Notes: generated by a model from the letters alone, not told the origin. A stretch of 7,050 nt of DNA from Nitratifractor sp. (GCA_024762845.1 JANTGQ010000066.1:1-7050); one strand, 5' to 3'; counted from the first letter of the stretch, positions 1 through 4,632 are shown. Program-made: numbers and translations.

Positions 1-125
1 GATTCGTTTTTAGTTGCAAGAACAGCTGTAATTGCAGCAGTTAGTGTTGTTTTACCATGGTCAACGTGACCGATTGTACCAATGTTAACATGTGGTTTGG
101 TACGTTCAAATTTCTCTTTAGCCAT
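1..125 (-). CDS. tuf: Elongation factor Tu, N-terminal fragment
   Basis: EF-Tu is the GTPase that carries aminoacyl-tRNA to the ribosomal A site in the cytoplasm. Only the first 41 codons plus two bases are present; the gene continues past the window start. The translation begins MAKEKFERTKPHVNIGTIGH and runs on into the P-loop GHVDHGKT at about residues 19-26, which is essentially diagnostic of EF-Tu. The ATG at 125-123 is preceded by the Shine-Dalgarno AGGAGA (136-131) with a 5-nt gap. It lies downstream of four tRNA genes on the same strand, the usual tRNA-tuf arrangement, and has a strong TATAAT of its own in the 161-nt leader. Nothing in the visible part is unusual. Identification is very secure; whether the complete gene is intact cannot be judged here. 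Confidence 0.97.
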   Translation of the reverse strand, partial: MAKEKFERTKPHVNIGTIGHVDHGKTTLTAAITAVLATKNE

Positions 126-130
126 TTGTT

Positions 131-136
131 TCTCCT
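131..136 (-). promoter_or_regulatory. Ribosome binding site of tuf
   Basis: AGGAGA on the minus strand lies 5 nt ahead of the tuf ATG and fixes the start. Confidence 0.85.
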
Positions 137-162
137 AGCTTTGTTTGTAAATTACGCGTGGT

Positions 163-168
163 ATTATA
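163..168 (-). promoter_or_regulatory. Candidate -10 box of a tuf-proximal promoter
   Basis: A perfect TATAAT on the minus strand sits within GGTATAATACC, itself a short palindrome, about 38 nt upstream of the tuf start codon. No consensus TTGACA lies 16-18 nt upstream; a TTGAGA is present but 19 nt away. Weak or absent -35 boxes are normal for sigma-70 promoters in Campylobacterota. The site would let tuf be transcribed independently of the upstream tRNAs. It is inferred from sequence alone. Confidence 0.5.
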
Positions 169-227
169 CCTTTAAATGCTTAAGAACTCTCAAGCCTTTA
201 GGTAACTCTGCTTATCTAAACCGTTAT

Positions 228-282
228 GATGGACAAGACTTTAACCTTCATCCGAGTTTAAATAGTTAAACTCCTGTCCATC
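228..282 (-). repeat. Nested inverted repeat in the tuf leader
   Basis: The outer arms GATGGACA (282-275 on the minus strand) and TGTCCATC (235-228) pair over 8 bp. Directly inside the 5' outer arm is a second perfect 8-bp hairpin, GAGTTTAA-CTAT-TTAAACTC (273-254). It starts 4 nt past the 3' end of tRNA-Thr(GGU) and ends 60 nt before the tuf -10 box. It could be an RNA processing structure separating tRNA from tuf mRNA, or a pausing or attenuation element. There is no U-run immediately after the outer stem, so a simple intrinsic terminator is unlikely. Confidence 0.6.
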
Positions 283-286
283 AAAC

Positions 287-361
287 TGGAGCCCAGAAGC
301 GGATTTGAACCGCCGACCTCTTCCTTACCAAGGAAGTGCTCTGCCCCTGAGCTATCTGGGC
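287..361 (-). tRNA. tRNA-Thr (anticodon GGU)
   Basis: The minus strand folds as a cloverleaf. The acceptor arm pairs GCCCAGA (361-355) with TCTGGGC (297-291), and the discriminator is T at 290. The anticodon stem is CTTCC/GGAAG, enclosing the loop TTGGTAA with anticodon GGT. The T-arm carries GGTTCAAAT. The CCA end is encoded (289-287). It is the last tRNA before tuf and is set apart from the other three by a 136-nt gap, so it may be expressed with tuf from a separate promoter. It reads ACC and ACU threonine codons. Confidence 0.95.
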
Positions 362-375
362 AAATATTTCTGAAA

Positions 376-392
376 ATGTAAAATATTTACAT
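376..392. repeat. 17-bp inverted repeat upstream of tRNA-Thr(GGU)
   Basis: ATGTAAA-ATA-TTTACAT has perfect 7-bp arms and a 3-nt spacer, and ends 14 nt from the 5' end of tRNA-Thr(GGU). It could be an operator, or a small hairpin in the tRNA precursor that guides 5' processing. In such AT-rich DNA chance cannot be excluded. Confidence 0.4.
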
Positions 393-426
393 ATTTAAAA
401 TAGTCGTAATTATCATAAATATATAA

Positions 427-432
427 ATTATA
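427..432 (-). promoter_or_regulatory. Possible -10 box for tRNA-Thr(GGU)-tuf
   Basis: TATAAT on the minus strand lies 65 nt before tRNA-Thr(GGU), in the long tRNA-Gly/tRNA-Thr gap and just after a candidate terminator hairpin. The surrounding DNA is very AT-rich and no -35 box is evident, so this is weak. Confidence 0.3.
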
Positions 433-435
433 AAA

Positions 436-490
436 ATTTTTGGGGATGAGTAGCTGCTATACTAACATATAGTAAGAAAACTCAGCTCCC
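436..490 (-). terminator. Candidate (possibly partial) terminator between tRNA-Gly and tRNA-Thr(GGU)
   Basis: On the minus strand GGGAGCTG (490-483) can pair through AGCTG/CAGCT (487-483 with 456-452) and GGG/CCC. An inner stem TACTA-TATGT-TAGTA (474-460) sits in the loop. After CCCC comes AAAAATTTTT, giving a short U-run about 6 nt past the hairpin. An alternative outer pairing GAGT/ACTC is also possible. It may attenuate readthrough from the upstream tRNAs or be a processing structure. Confidence 0.35.
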
Positions 491-497
491 AGTTCAT

Positions 498-574
498 TGG
501 AGCGGGTGACCGGATTCGAACCGGCGACAACTTGCTTGGAAGGCAAGAGCTCTAGCCAGCTGAGCTACACCCGC
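498..574 (-). tRNA. tRNA-Gly (anticodon UCC)
   Basis: The acceptor arm pairs GCGGGTG (574-568) with CACCCGC (508-502), with discriminator T and encoded CCA (500-498). The D-arm is TAGCTCAGCTGGCTAGAGC. The anticodon stem CTTGC/GCAAG holds the loop CTTCCAA with anticodon TCC, and the T-arm contains GGTTCGAATCC. It reads GGA and GGG. It lies 9 nt downstream of tRNA-Tyr on the same transcript. Confidence 0.95.
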
Positions 575-583
575 AGTATTTCG

Positions 584-668
<85 letters not shown>

Positions 669-700
669 CACTTTTTTACTGGTCAAACACTGATAAATTA

Positions 701-777
701 TGGAGCTGGTGATGGGACTCGAACCCGCGACCTGCTGATTACAAATCAGCTGCTCTAGCCAACTGAGCTACACCAGC
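701..777 (-). tRNA. tRNA-Thr (anticodon UGU)
   Basis: This is the first tRNA of the cluster. The acceptor arm pairs GCTGGTG (777-771) with CACCAGC (711-705), with discriminator T and encoded CCA (703-701). The anticodon stem GCTGA/TCAGC encloses TTTGTAA with anticodon TGT, and the T-arm contains GGGTTCGAGTCCC. It reads ACA and ACG. The gap to tRNA-Tyr is 32 nt. Its promoter is probably the TATAAT 38 nt upstream. Confidence 0.95.
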
Positions 778-814
778 ACTCCGAATCAATTCTTCATTAT
801 CGAATTGGACTGCA

Positions 815-820
815 ATTATA
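815..820 (-). promoter_or_regulatory. Candidate -10 box of the tRNA cluster
   Basis: CACTATAATTGC on the minus strand places a perfect TATAAT 38 nt upstream of tRNA-Thr(UGU), which would leave a precursor leader of about 30 nt. No consensus -35 is visible, but the upstream DNA is A/T-tract rich, including a perfect 14-bp palindrome TTTTTTGCAAAAAA at 866-879 that should be intrinsically bent. Confidence 0.5.
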
Positions 821-896
821 GTGATTTAAACTTAATTAATTCTTAAAAAGAGTGTATATTTACTTTTTTTTGCAAAAAACTTGAGTTTAACCTACT

Positions 897-1030
897 ATGT
901 TAATCAATAGTTTTTTCTAAATGCCCATAGTGTAATTACTGATGCAGATTATGTAATCTCTATTGCAAAATCTAGGTTGAAGACTCTATTCAAAGAGACA
1001 AGCAAGATTGATCCCGGATTATGCTTATAG
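897..1030 (+). other. Doubtful micro-ORF with a -1 slippery heptamer
   Basis: An ATG at 897 opens a 7-codon frame (MLINSFF) that stops at TAA 918-920. The heptamer T TTT TTC (911-917) sits in the right phase for a canonical -1 slip just before that stop. The -1 frame is then open to TAG at 1028-1030 and reads LNAHSVITDADYVISIAKSR followed by about 16 more residues, giving a product near 46 residues. The upstream Shine-Dalgarno signal is poor. The tail overlaps the last codons of the opposite-strand S24 repressor gene. I recognise no family. It could be a decayed gene with one lost T, a real frameshifted small protein, or chance. Confidence 0.15.
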
Positions 1031-1696
1031 GCGCTCCACCTCTCCCACAACTTTACCAATCACTGTTACCTCTTGATAACTCATCACCTCTGGCGAGTAG
1101 AGTTGATTATCTGATATAAGTTCTATTGTTCCATCTACCTTTCGATTTAATCTCTTTATAAAGAGACCGCCCGGAGTAGAGACCACAAATATACCATCTT
1201 TCGATATCTCGTTTTGATCTCTGTCTACAAATACAATAGATCCGTTTTTAAGTGTCGGCTCCATAGACTCACCATCAACATTAATTGCCTCAAGTTTTTT
1301 TCGCTCCAACTCTTCATTGCTGATATTCTTGTAAAAACTCTTTACAAGTAACTTATCAATTGCAACTGTCTCATAATCTTCTCCAAAGCCTACTGCTCCT
1401 CCACCTGCACTTGCACGCACGCTACTGAAGTATTTAATTTTAAAGAACTTCTCTGTCTCCTCTACCAACATTCCCGCAGATTGGTCAAAAAACATCCAGT
1501 TAATACTTATTTTCCTGCGAGCACAAAACTCCATCAACTCTTTATAGGGGACAGCACCTCTCTTTTTCATCGTTGCAAATGTCGCCTGCGATATTCCAAG
1601 TTCTGCAGCTACATCTTTATCAAAGACCTTCCCGTTCGGACTCTCTGTTGAAACGATATCTTTTATCTTCTCTATTATCTCATTAAAATTATTCAT
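1025..1696 (-). CDS. Helix-turn-helix / S24-peptidase repressor (CI/LexA-like)
   Basis: This 223-residue protein has the two-domain plan of self-cleaving repressors. Residues about 10-65 form a CI-type DNA-binding domain, with helix-turn-helix around 26-48 (FDKDVAAELGISQATF...). Residues about 90-220 are an S24 peptidase domain. The catalytic serine is Ser144 in DGESMEPTL and the lysine is Lys181 in GGLFIKRL. Their 37-residue spacing equals that of LexA Ser119/Lys156. Ala97-Gly98 in ASAGGG is a plausible autocleavage bond. It is last in the moaD-moaE-moeA operon: its Shine-Dalgarno AGGAGGGG (1707-1700) overlaps the moeA stop, and the ATG is 9 nt past that stop, suggesting translational coupling. 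The family normally represses prophage or stress genes and is inactivated by RecA-stimulated cleavage. Its targets here are unknown, and no phage genes are nearby. Confidence 0.88.
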   Translation of the reverse strand: MNNFNEIIEKIKDIVSTESPNGKVFDKDVAAELGISQATFATMKKRGAVPYKELMEFCARRKISINWMFFDQSAGMLVEETEKFFKIKYFSSVRASAGGGAVGFGEDYETVAIDKLLVKSFYKNISNEELERKKLEAINVDGESMEPTLKNGSIVFVDRDQNEISKDGIFVVSTPGGLFIKRLNRKVDGTIELISDNQLYSPEVMSYQEVTVIGKVVGEVERL

Positions 1697-1705
1697 GCTC
1701 CCCTC

Positions 1706-2920
1706 CTAGTTTAGGTTTAAGTTGTAGATGAGTGTCTGTATGGTCTCTCCACTCTCTTTGTCTCCATCGTCCGGCGCACTCATTGCAAGTGCAACACCAC
1801 CTAGCATATTTGTCATTATTGCGCTACTTCCACTCTTTTTACCTATAAAATCTATCGATAAACGCCCATCAAAGAGTGTCAGATTTCCCGGAGTAAACTC
1901 TGTTTTTCTACTCTTCTTTTTATATTTAGAACGCAGGGTTGTCTCTACAAGTGGCATTGTGTACTCAGTAGCACTATATTTGTAGAGTAGTGGTACCAGG
2001 TAAAGTAGTGCAGTCACTGTTGAGGAGTAGGCAAATCCTGGCAGTGCTATTATCATTTTATTTGCTGCCTGTGCTACCATTATGTGTTGTCCAGGCTTAA
2101 TTACAACCCCTTTAAAGATAAGCTCAGCACCTAATTCGTCCCGTACAATATCTTTTACAAAATCGAAATCCCCAACACTTACCCCTCCACTGCTTACCAC
2201 TATATCACTTCTTTGCAGTGCATCTTTAAAGCGCTCTTTTAACTCTTCGAAATCATCTCCAATACAGCCAAGCTGTAGCGGCTCGCCACCATACTTTTTA
2301 ACAATTGCCTCTATTGTATAGTTGTTACTGCTTCTAATTTGCGATGGGCGACTCTGCTCTTCTCCAAGTTCTAAAAGCTCACTACCTGTGGCTATAACAG
2401 CAACAACAGGCTTCTTATAGACCTTTAGAGTTTCGAAGTTAAGCGATGCCAGCACAGATATCTCTTCAAAAGAGATTATGGTGCCTTTTTCTATGAGTAC
2501 TTCGCCTCTCTTAAAACTCTCTCCAACTTCTCGTACACTAAAGCCAAACGAGACCTCTTCGTTAATGACTATTTTGTCACCATCTACGGTTACGTTCTCT
2601 ATAGGAATTAATGTATTACTCCCATGTGGCATTAGTGAGCCAGTAAATGTCTTTATTGTCTGTCCGGGTGTAAGGTGTGGTACCTCCTCTGCTCCGGCTG
2701 GGTTGATAGACTCTATATGTAACTCTTTTAAAATCTGATCCTCAAAACGCAAAGCATATCCATCCATCGCAGATGTAGGGTGCTCGGGCGAATTATAAGT
2801 TGCTACAATATCTTCTGCAAGATGGTAGCCTATTGCATCCATCAATGGCAGTTCTACTGTCTCTTTGGGCGAAATAGTAACCGCATTCAAACGTTCCATA
2901 GACTCTTCGAAACTAATCAC
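1706..2920 (-). CDS. moeA: Molybdopterin molybdenumtransferase MoeA
   Basis: MoeA inserts molybdate into adenylylated molybdopterin to form the molybdenum cofactor. At 404 residues it is close to the E. coli length (411). Visible family motifs are PTSAMDGYA (48-56), TGS (93-95), VIATGSELLELGE (175-187), SSGGVSVGDFDFV (243-255) and KPGQHIMVA (275-283). The usual LPGNPVS loop appears as LPGFAYSS (293-300), a divergence that may be lineage-typical. Domain order is the N-terminal MoeA domains, the MoaB/MogA-like central fold (about 170-310) and a C-terminal beta domain (about 325-400). The start is GTG at 2920, chosen because AGGAGG (2932-2927) lies 6 nt upstream; it overlaps the moaE stop in GTGA. 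It is co-transcribed with moaD, moaE and the S24 repressor gene. Confidence 0.95.
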   Translation of the reverse strand: MISFEESMERLNAVTISPKETVELPLMDAIGYHLAEDIVATYNSPEHPTSAMDGYALRFEDQILKELHIESINPAGAEEVPHLTPGQTIKTFTGSLMPHGSNTLIPIENVTVDGDKIVINEEVSFGFSVREVGESFKRGEVLIEKGTIISFEEISVLASLNFETLKVYKKPVVAVIATGSELLELGEEQSRPSQIRSSNNYTIEAIVKKYGGEPLQLGCIGDDFEELKERFKDALQRSDIVVSSGGVSVGDFDFVKDIVRDELGAELIFKGVVIKPGQHIMVAQAANKMIIALPGFAYSSTVTALLYLVPLLYKYSATEYTMPLVETTLRSKYKKKSRKTEFTPGNLTLFDGRLSIDFIGKKSGSSAIMTNMLGGVALAMSAPDDGDKESGETIQTLIYNLNLN

Positions 2921-3363
2921 TTGCTTCCTCCTTCTAAAATTCCTGCACCATCCATTGGTGTACTGCGCTCTTTTGCATAGATACGTTTCCCCTCTAGAAT
3001 GTCATATTTCCATATTGGGGCATTTGCTTTAAAATCTTCTACAAATTCATCTATCAACTCCAGAGCCACACGGCGCTTTGGCGAAGCAACAGCAGATATA
3101 TAGGAGCTCTGCGCAACAGGTACATCTCCGATTGCGTGTGCCATTTTTACTACTGCCCCTCTCTTTTTTGCCTCCTCCTTCCACGATTGAAACCATTTTT
3201 CAAGTATTGGTCTATAGATATCAAAGCTCAACGCTTCAATTGAATCCTCAGCTCTAATTATGCCGGTGAATGTAATAAATGCGCCAAAGTTGAGACTCTG
3301 CACCTCATCAAACCATCTATTGCTAATCTCGTTTACGTCTAGCGAACCTTGATATAACTCCAT
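2917..3363 (-). CDS. moaE: Molybdopterin synthase large (catalytic) subunit MoaE
   Basis: MoaE, with thiocarboxylated MoaD, puts the dithiolene sulfurs into precursor Z to make molybdopterin. The chosen ATG at 3363 gives 148 residues. GGAGG lies 5 nt before it, and it leaves a 1-nt gap after the moaD stop. A GTG 12 nt upstream is in frame but lacks this spacing. Motifs are GAFITFTGIIR (27-37), the FDIY segment (47-50) and FKANAPIWK (111-119). Lys112 and Lys119 have the same 7-residue spacing as the E. coli active-site Lys119/Lys126. The usual HRxG reads HAIG (76-79), and the usual HR of the later strand reads KRR (96-98), so the protein is divergent but keeps the key lysines. Its stop overlaps the moeA GTG. 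Confidence 0.93.
   Translation of the reverse strand: MELYQGSLDVNEISNRWFDEVQSLNFGAFITFTGIIRAEDSIEALSFDIYRPILEKWFQSWKEEAKKRGAVVKMAHAIGDVPVAQSSYISAVASPKRRVALELIDEFVEDFKANAPIWKYDILEGKRIYAKERSTPMDGAGILEGGSK
2927..2932 (-). promoter_or_regulatory. Ribosome binding site deciding the moeA GTG start
   Basis: AGGAGG on the minus strand, 6 nt ahead of GTG at 2920, supports the GTG rather than the next in-frame ATG at codon 8. It lies inside the 3' end of moaE. Confidence 0.8.
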
Positions 3364-3364
3364 T

Positions 3365-3586
3365 TTATCCTCCACAAACCGGTGGTAGAATAGAGACTAC
3401 ATCACCACTGTGTAGTTCGTAGTTACTCTTCTTTACTATAGTATCATTCACAGCAACTGCACAAATACCTACCCACTCTTTTAACTGACTATCTTCTGCC
3501 ATAACAGTAGCCAGCTCTTTGAGTGTTTTAATATCGAGTTCAAGTGGCTCTTTGACAATTGGTCCTAAAAATTCAACTCTTATCAT
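3365..3586 (-). CDS. moaD: Molybdopterin synthase sulfur-carrier subunit MoaD
   Basis: MoaD is the ubiquitin-like small subunit of molybdopterin synthase. Its C-terminal glycine is adenylylated and thiocarboxylated to deliver sulfur. The 73-residue protein ends SILPPVCGG; the exposed Gly-Gly tail and the preceding PPV are the hallmark. The length is slightly below E. coli MoaD (81). It is the first gene of the moaD-moaE-moeA-S24 operon, with the TAA separated from the moaE ATG by one base. The ATG at 3586 has only a weak ribosome site (GGA, 7 nt upstream) but is the only sensible start, because a TATAAT lies 30 nt upstream. The start codon falls inside the palindrome ATATTG-GACA-CAATAT, which could hide the initiation site or bind a regulator. 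The enzymes making precursor Z (MoaA, MoaC) and the MoaD-activating MoeB are not in this window. Confidence 0.93.
   Translation of the reverse strand: MIRVEFLGPIVKEPLELDIKTLKELATVMAEDSQLKEWVGICAVAVNDTIVKKSNYELHSGDVVSILPPVCGG
3369..3373 (-). promoter_or_regulatory. Ribosome binding site deciding the moaE start
   Basis: GGAGG at the very end of moaD lies 5 nt before the ATG at 3363. The alternative in-frame GTG at 3375-3373 overlaps this element itself, so the ATG is preferred. Confidence 0.85.
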
Positions 3587-3600
3587 ATTGTGTCCAATAT
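3585..3600. promoter_or_regulatory. Palindrome over the moaD start codon
   Basis: ATATTG-TGTC-CAATAT has perfect 6-bp arms and includes two bases of the moaD ATG. It is a candidate operator (for the S24 repressor or another factor) or an RNA hairpin that limits moaD translation. It does not resemble the E. coli ModE box. Function is inferred only. Confidence 0.35.
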
Positions 3601-3615
3601 ATTTTATTTTTGTTT

Positions 3616-3621
3616 ATTATA
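3616..3621 (-). promoter_or_regulatory. Candidate -10 box of the moaD-moaE-moeA-S24 operon
   Basis: CAATATAATAAA on the minus strand places TATAAT 30 nt upstream of the moaD ATG, giving a leader of only about 20 nt. The -35 region (GAATGG at 17 nt spacing) is not consensus. The short leader contains the palindrome at the start codon. Confidence 0.5.
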
Positions 3622-3780
3622 TTGCTAAACTCTTTATCCATTCTTAAAGCTACAATGTTATTTTTTAATATCAACAAATAATATGACATTTTGAAATATA
3701 TATTGTTACAATTCGTATATTAGTCCATATTTCGAAGGCAAAAAAAATTAAAAAATATAAAAAATAGCAATATTTTTTAC

Positions 3781-3830
3781 AAAACGGTAGAGAATTAGCT
3801 CTTTTTACTCTCTCTGTAATCTACCATTTT
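3781..3830 (-). repeat. 50-nt hairpin between the moaD and mqnA promoters
   Basis: On the minus strand AAAATGGTAGA pairs with TCTACCGTTTT over 11 bp with one U-G wobble; read on the plus strand the same position is a C-A mismatch. A small inner stem TTAC/GTAA is possible. The better fit as minus-strand RNA is notable because the moaD -10 box lies downstream of it, so it would be transcribed only from a promoter farther upstream. It may instead be a DNA-level site or terminate stray transcription. Confidence 0.45.
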
Positions 3831-3854
3831 GGATAGAATATGTTTTTTTTATTT

Positions 3855-3860
3855 TATAAT
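3855..3860 (+). promoter_or_regulatory. Candidate -10 box of mqnA
   Basis: TTTTATAATATT gives TATAAT on the plus strand, 118 nt ahead of the mqnA GTG, following an 8-T tract. No -35 consensus is seen. The implied leader of about 110 nt is long enough for regulation. Confidence 0.4.
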
Positions 3861-3967
3861 ATTAAGTGTATATCTAATGTCTCTTTAAAAGATTAAGGAA
3901 AAATAGTTACGAACTTGCTAAAATTTGGCTCATTCTTATCCCGAGGAGAGTATCGAACTCCTGGATT

Positions 3968-3972
3968 AAAGG
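3968..3972 (+). promoter_or_regulatory. Ribosome binding site deciding the mqnA GTG start
   Basis: AAAGG lies 6 nt before the GTG at 3979. The in-frame codon just upstream is TAA (3976-3978), so translation cannot begin earlier in this frame. Confidence 0.7.
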
Positions 3973-3978
3973 CATTAA

Positions 3979-4632
3979 GTGATTTTTGGTTCAATATCCT
4001 ATATAAACCTGCTTCCATTCTCTATCTTCTTAAAAAAAGCTCTACAGCGCACACAAGAGAAACAGATTATACAATATCACCAGGGAGTACCAAGCAAAAT
4101 AAACAGACTTTTTAAACAGCGCAGTATAGATGCGGCTTTTATATCGAGTATAGAGTCACGTCACTGTAGCTGTACAGATTTGGGTATTGTTGCTGATGGT
4201 GCGGTATACAGTGTCTTAGTCATAAAAAGTGAACAAATGTTCGACAGCGACTCTGCAAGCTCAAACAAACTCTCACAAGTGCTTGGATTAGAAGGAAAGG
4301 TACTCATAGGTGACAAAGCACTCAAATACTATTTAGATGGAAACAAAGCAGTGGATTTAAGTCTCGAGTGGAAGAAACAGACAAAATTGCCTTTTGTTTT
4401 TGCACGGCTCTGCTACAGTGGTCATAAGAGAAGGGTAGAACAATTGGCAAAAAAATTTAGCCGCAAAAGAGTTAAAATACCACGCTACTACCTCGAAAAA
4501 GAGGCAAAGCAAAAAGGTATTAGCAGTAAAGATATCTTATGGTATCTGCAGCATATCGATTACAAAATCGGCTACAAACAAAATAGGGCTCTTAAACTCT
4601 TTTTAAAAAAGGCAAAAGCCACTAAACAATAG
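3979..4632 (+). CDS. mqnA: Chorismate dehydratase MqnA (futalosine menaquinone pathway)
   Basis: MqnA dehydrates chorismate to 3-[(1-carboxyvinyl)oxy]benzoate, the first step of menaquinone synthesis by the futalosine route used by Campylobacterota. The protein has 217 residues, shorter than Thermus MqnA (about 270), in line with compact epsilonproteobacterial forms. Visible motifs are YINLLPF (8-14), GVPSKIN (36-42), IDAAFISS (50-57), DSASSN (91-96), GDKAL (111-115) and KLPFVFARL (136-144). These belong to the periplasmic-binding-protein-like fold, but there is no signal peptide, so it is cytoplasmic. The C-terminal 50 residues are rich in Lys/Arg. The start is GTG, forced by a TAA immediately upstream. 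It faces the malic enzyme gene, and the two stop codons abut. Other mqn genes are not in the window. Alternative: another MqnA/MqnD-family protein, less likely. Confidence 0.9.
   Translation: MIFGSISYINLLPFSIFLKKALQRTQEKQIIQYHQGVPSKINRLFKQRSIDAAFISSIESRHCSCTDLGIVADGAVYSVLVIKSEQMFDSDSASSNKLSQVLGLEGKVLIGDKALKYYLDGNKAVDLSLEWKKQTKLPFVFARLCYSGHKRRVEQLAKKFSRKRVKIPRYYLEKEAKQKGISSKDILWYLQHIDYKIGYKQNRALKLFLKKAKATKQ

Larger units (their letters stand above)
3587..3978. other. Divergent intergenic region between moaD and mqnA
   Basis: These 392 nt carry no convincing gene. Contents, in order: the palindrome over the moaD start, the moaD TATAAT, A/T-rich DNA with a spaced pair GAAATAT/ATATTTC (3702-3732), homopolymeric A tracts around 3740-3770, a 50-nt hairpin (3781-3830), an 8-T run (3843-3850), a plus-strand TATAAT (3855-3860), and a tRNA T-arm-like segment just before the mqnA ribosome site. 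I found no match to the conserved core of the Moco riboswitch. Confidence 0.7.

Noticed and set aside
57..269. Plus-strand open frame of 70 codons over the tuf start and leader
   Set aside because: It is antisense to the certain tuf N-terminus, has no family resemblance, and runs into the leader repeat; it is a shadow frame.
983..1001. Small hairpin after the S24 repressor gene as an intrinsic terminator
   Set aside because: Only about 4 contiguous base pairs form (CTCT/AGAG) and no U-run follows on the minus strand.
1025..1696. Prophage immunity region
   Set aside because: The repressor is CI-like, but no Cro, integrase, att repeat or other phage gene lies nearby, and the gene is locked into a housekeeping operon.
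1728..2980. Several plus-strand open frames opposite moeA and the end of moaE
   Set aside because: They are Ser/Leu/Pro-rich antisense translations of moeA and moaE, with no good ribosome sites or recognisable domains.
3364..3375. Upstream GTG start for moaE adding MEDK
   Set aside because: The GTG overlaps the GGAGG that perfectly serves the ATG at 3363, and the family starts close to that ATG.
3587..3780. Moco-type riboswitch upstream of moaD
   Set aside because: The likely moaD leader is only about 20 nt, the DNA is almost entirely A/T, and none of the conserved GC-rich core is visible.
3915..4115. Plus-strand 66-codon frame overlapping the mqnA start
   Set aside because: It begins with TTG, has no ribosome site, and overlaps mqnA in another frame; its tRNA-like peptide is discussed only as a possible relic.
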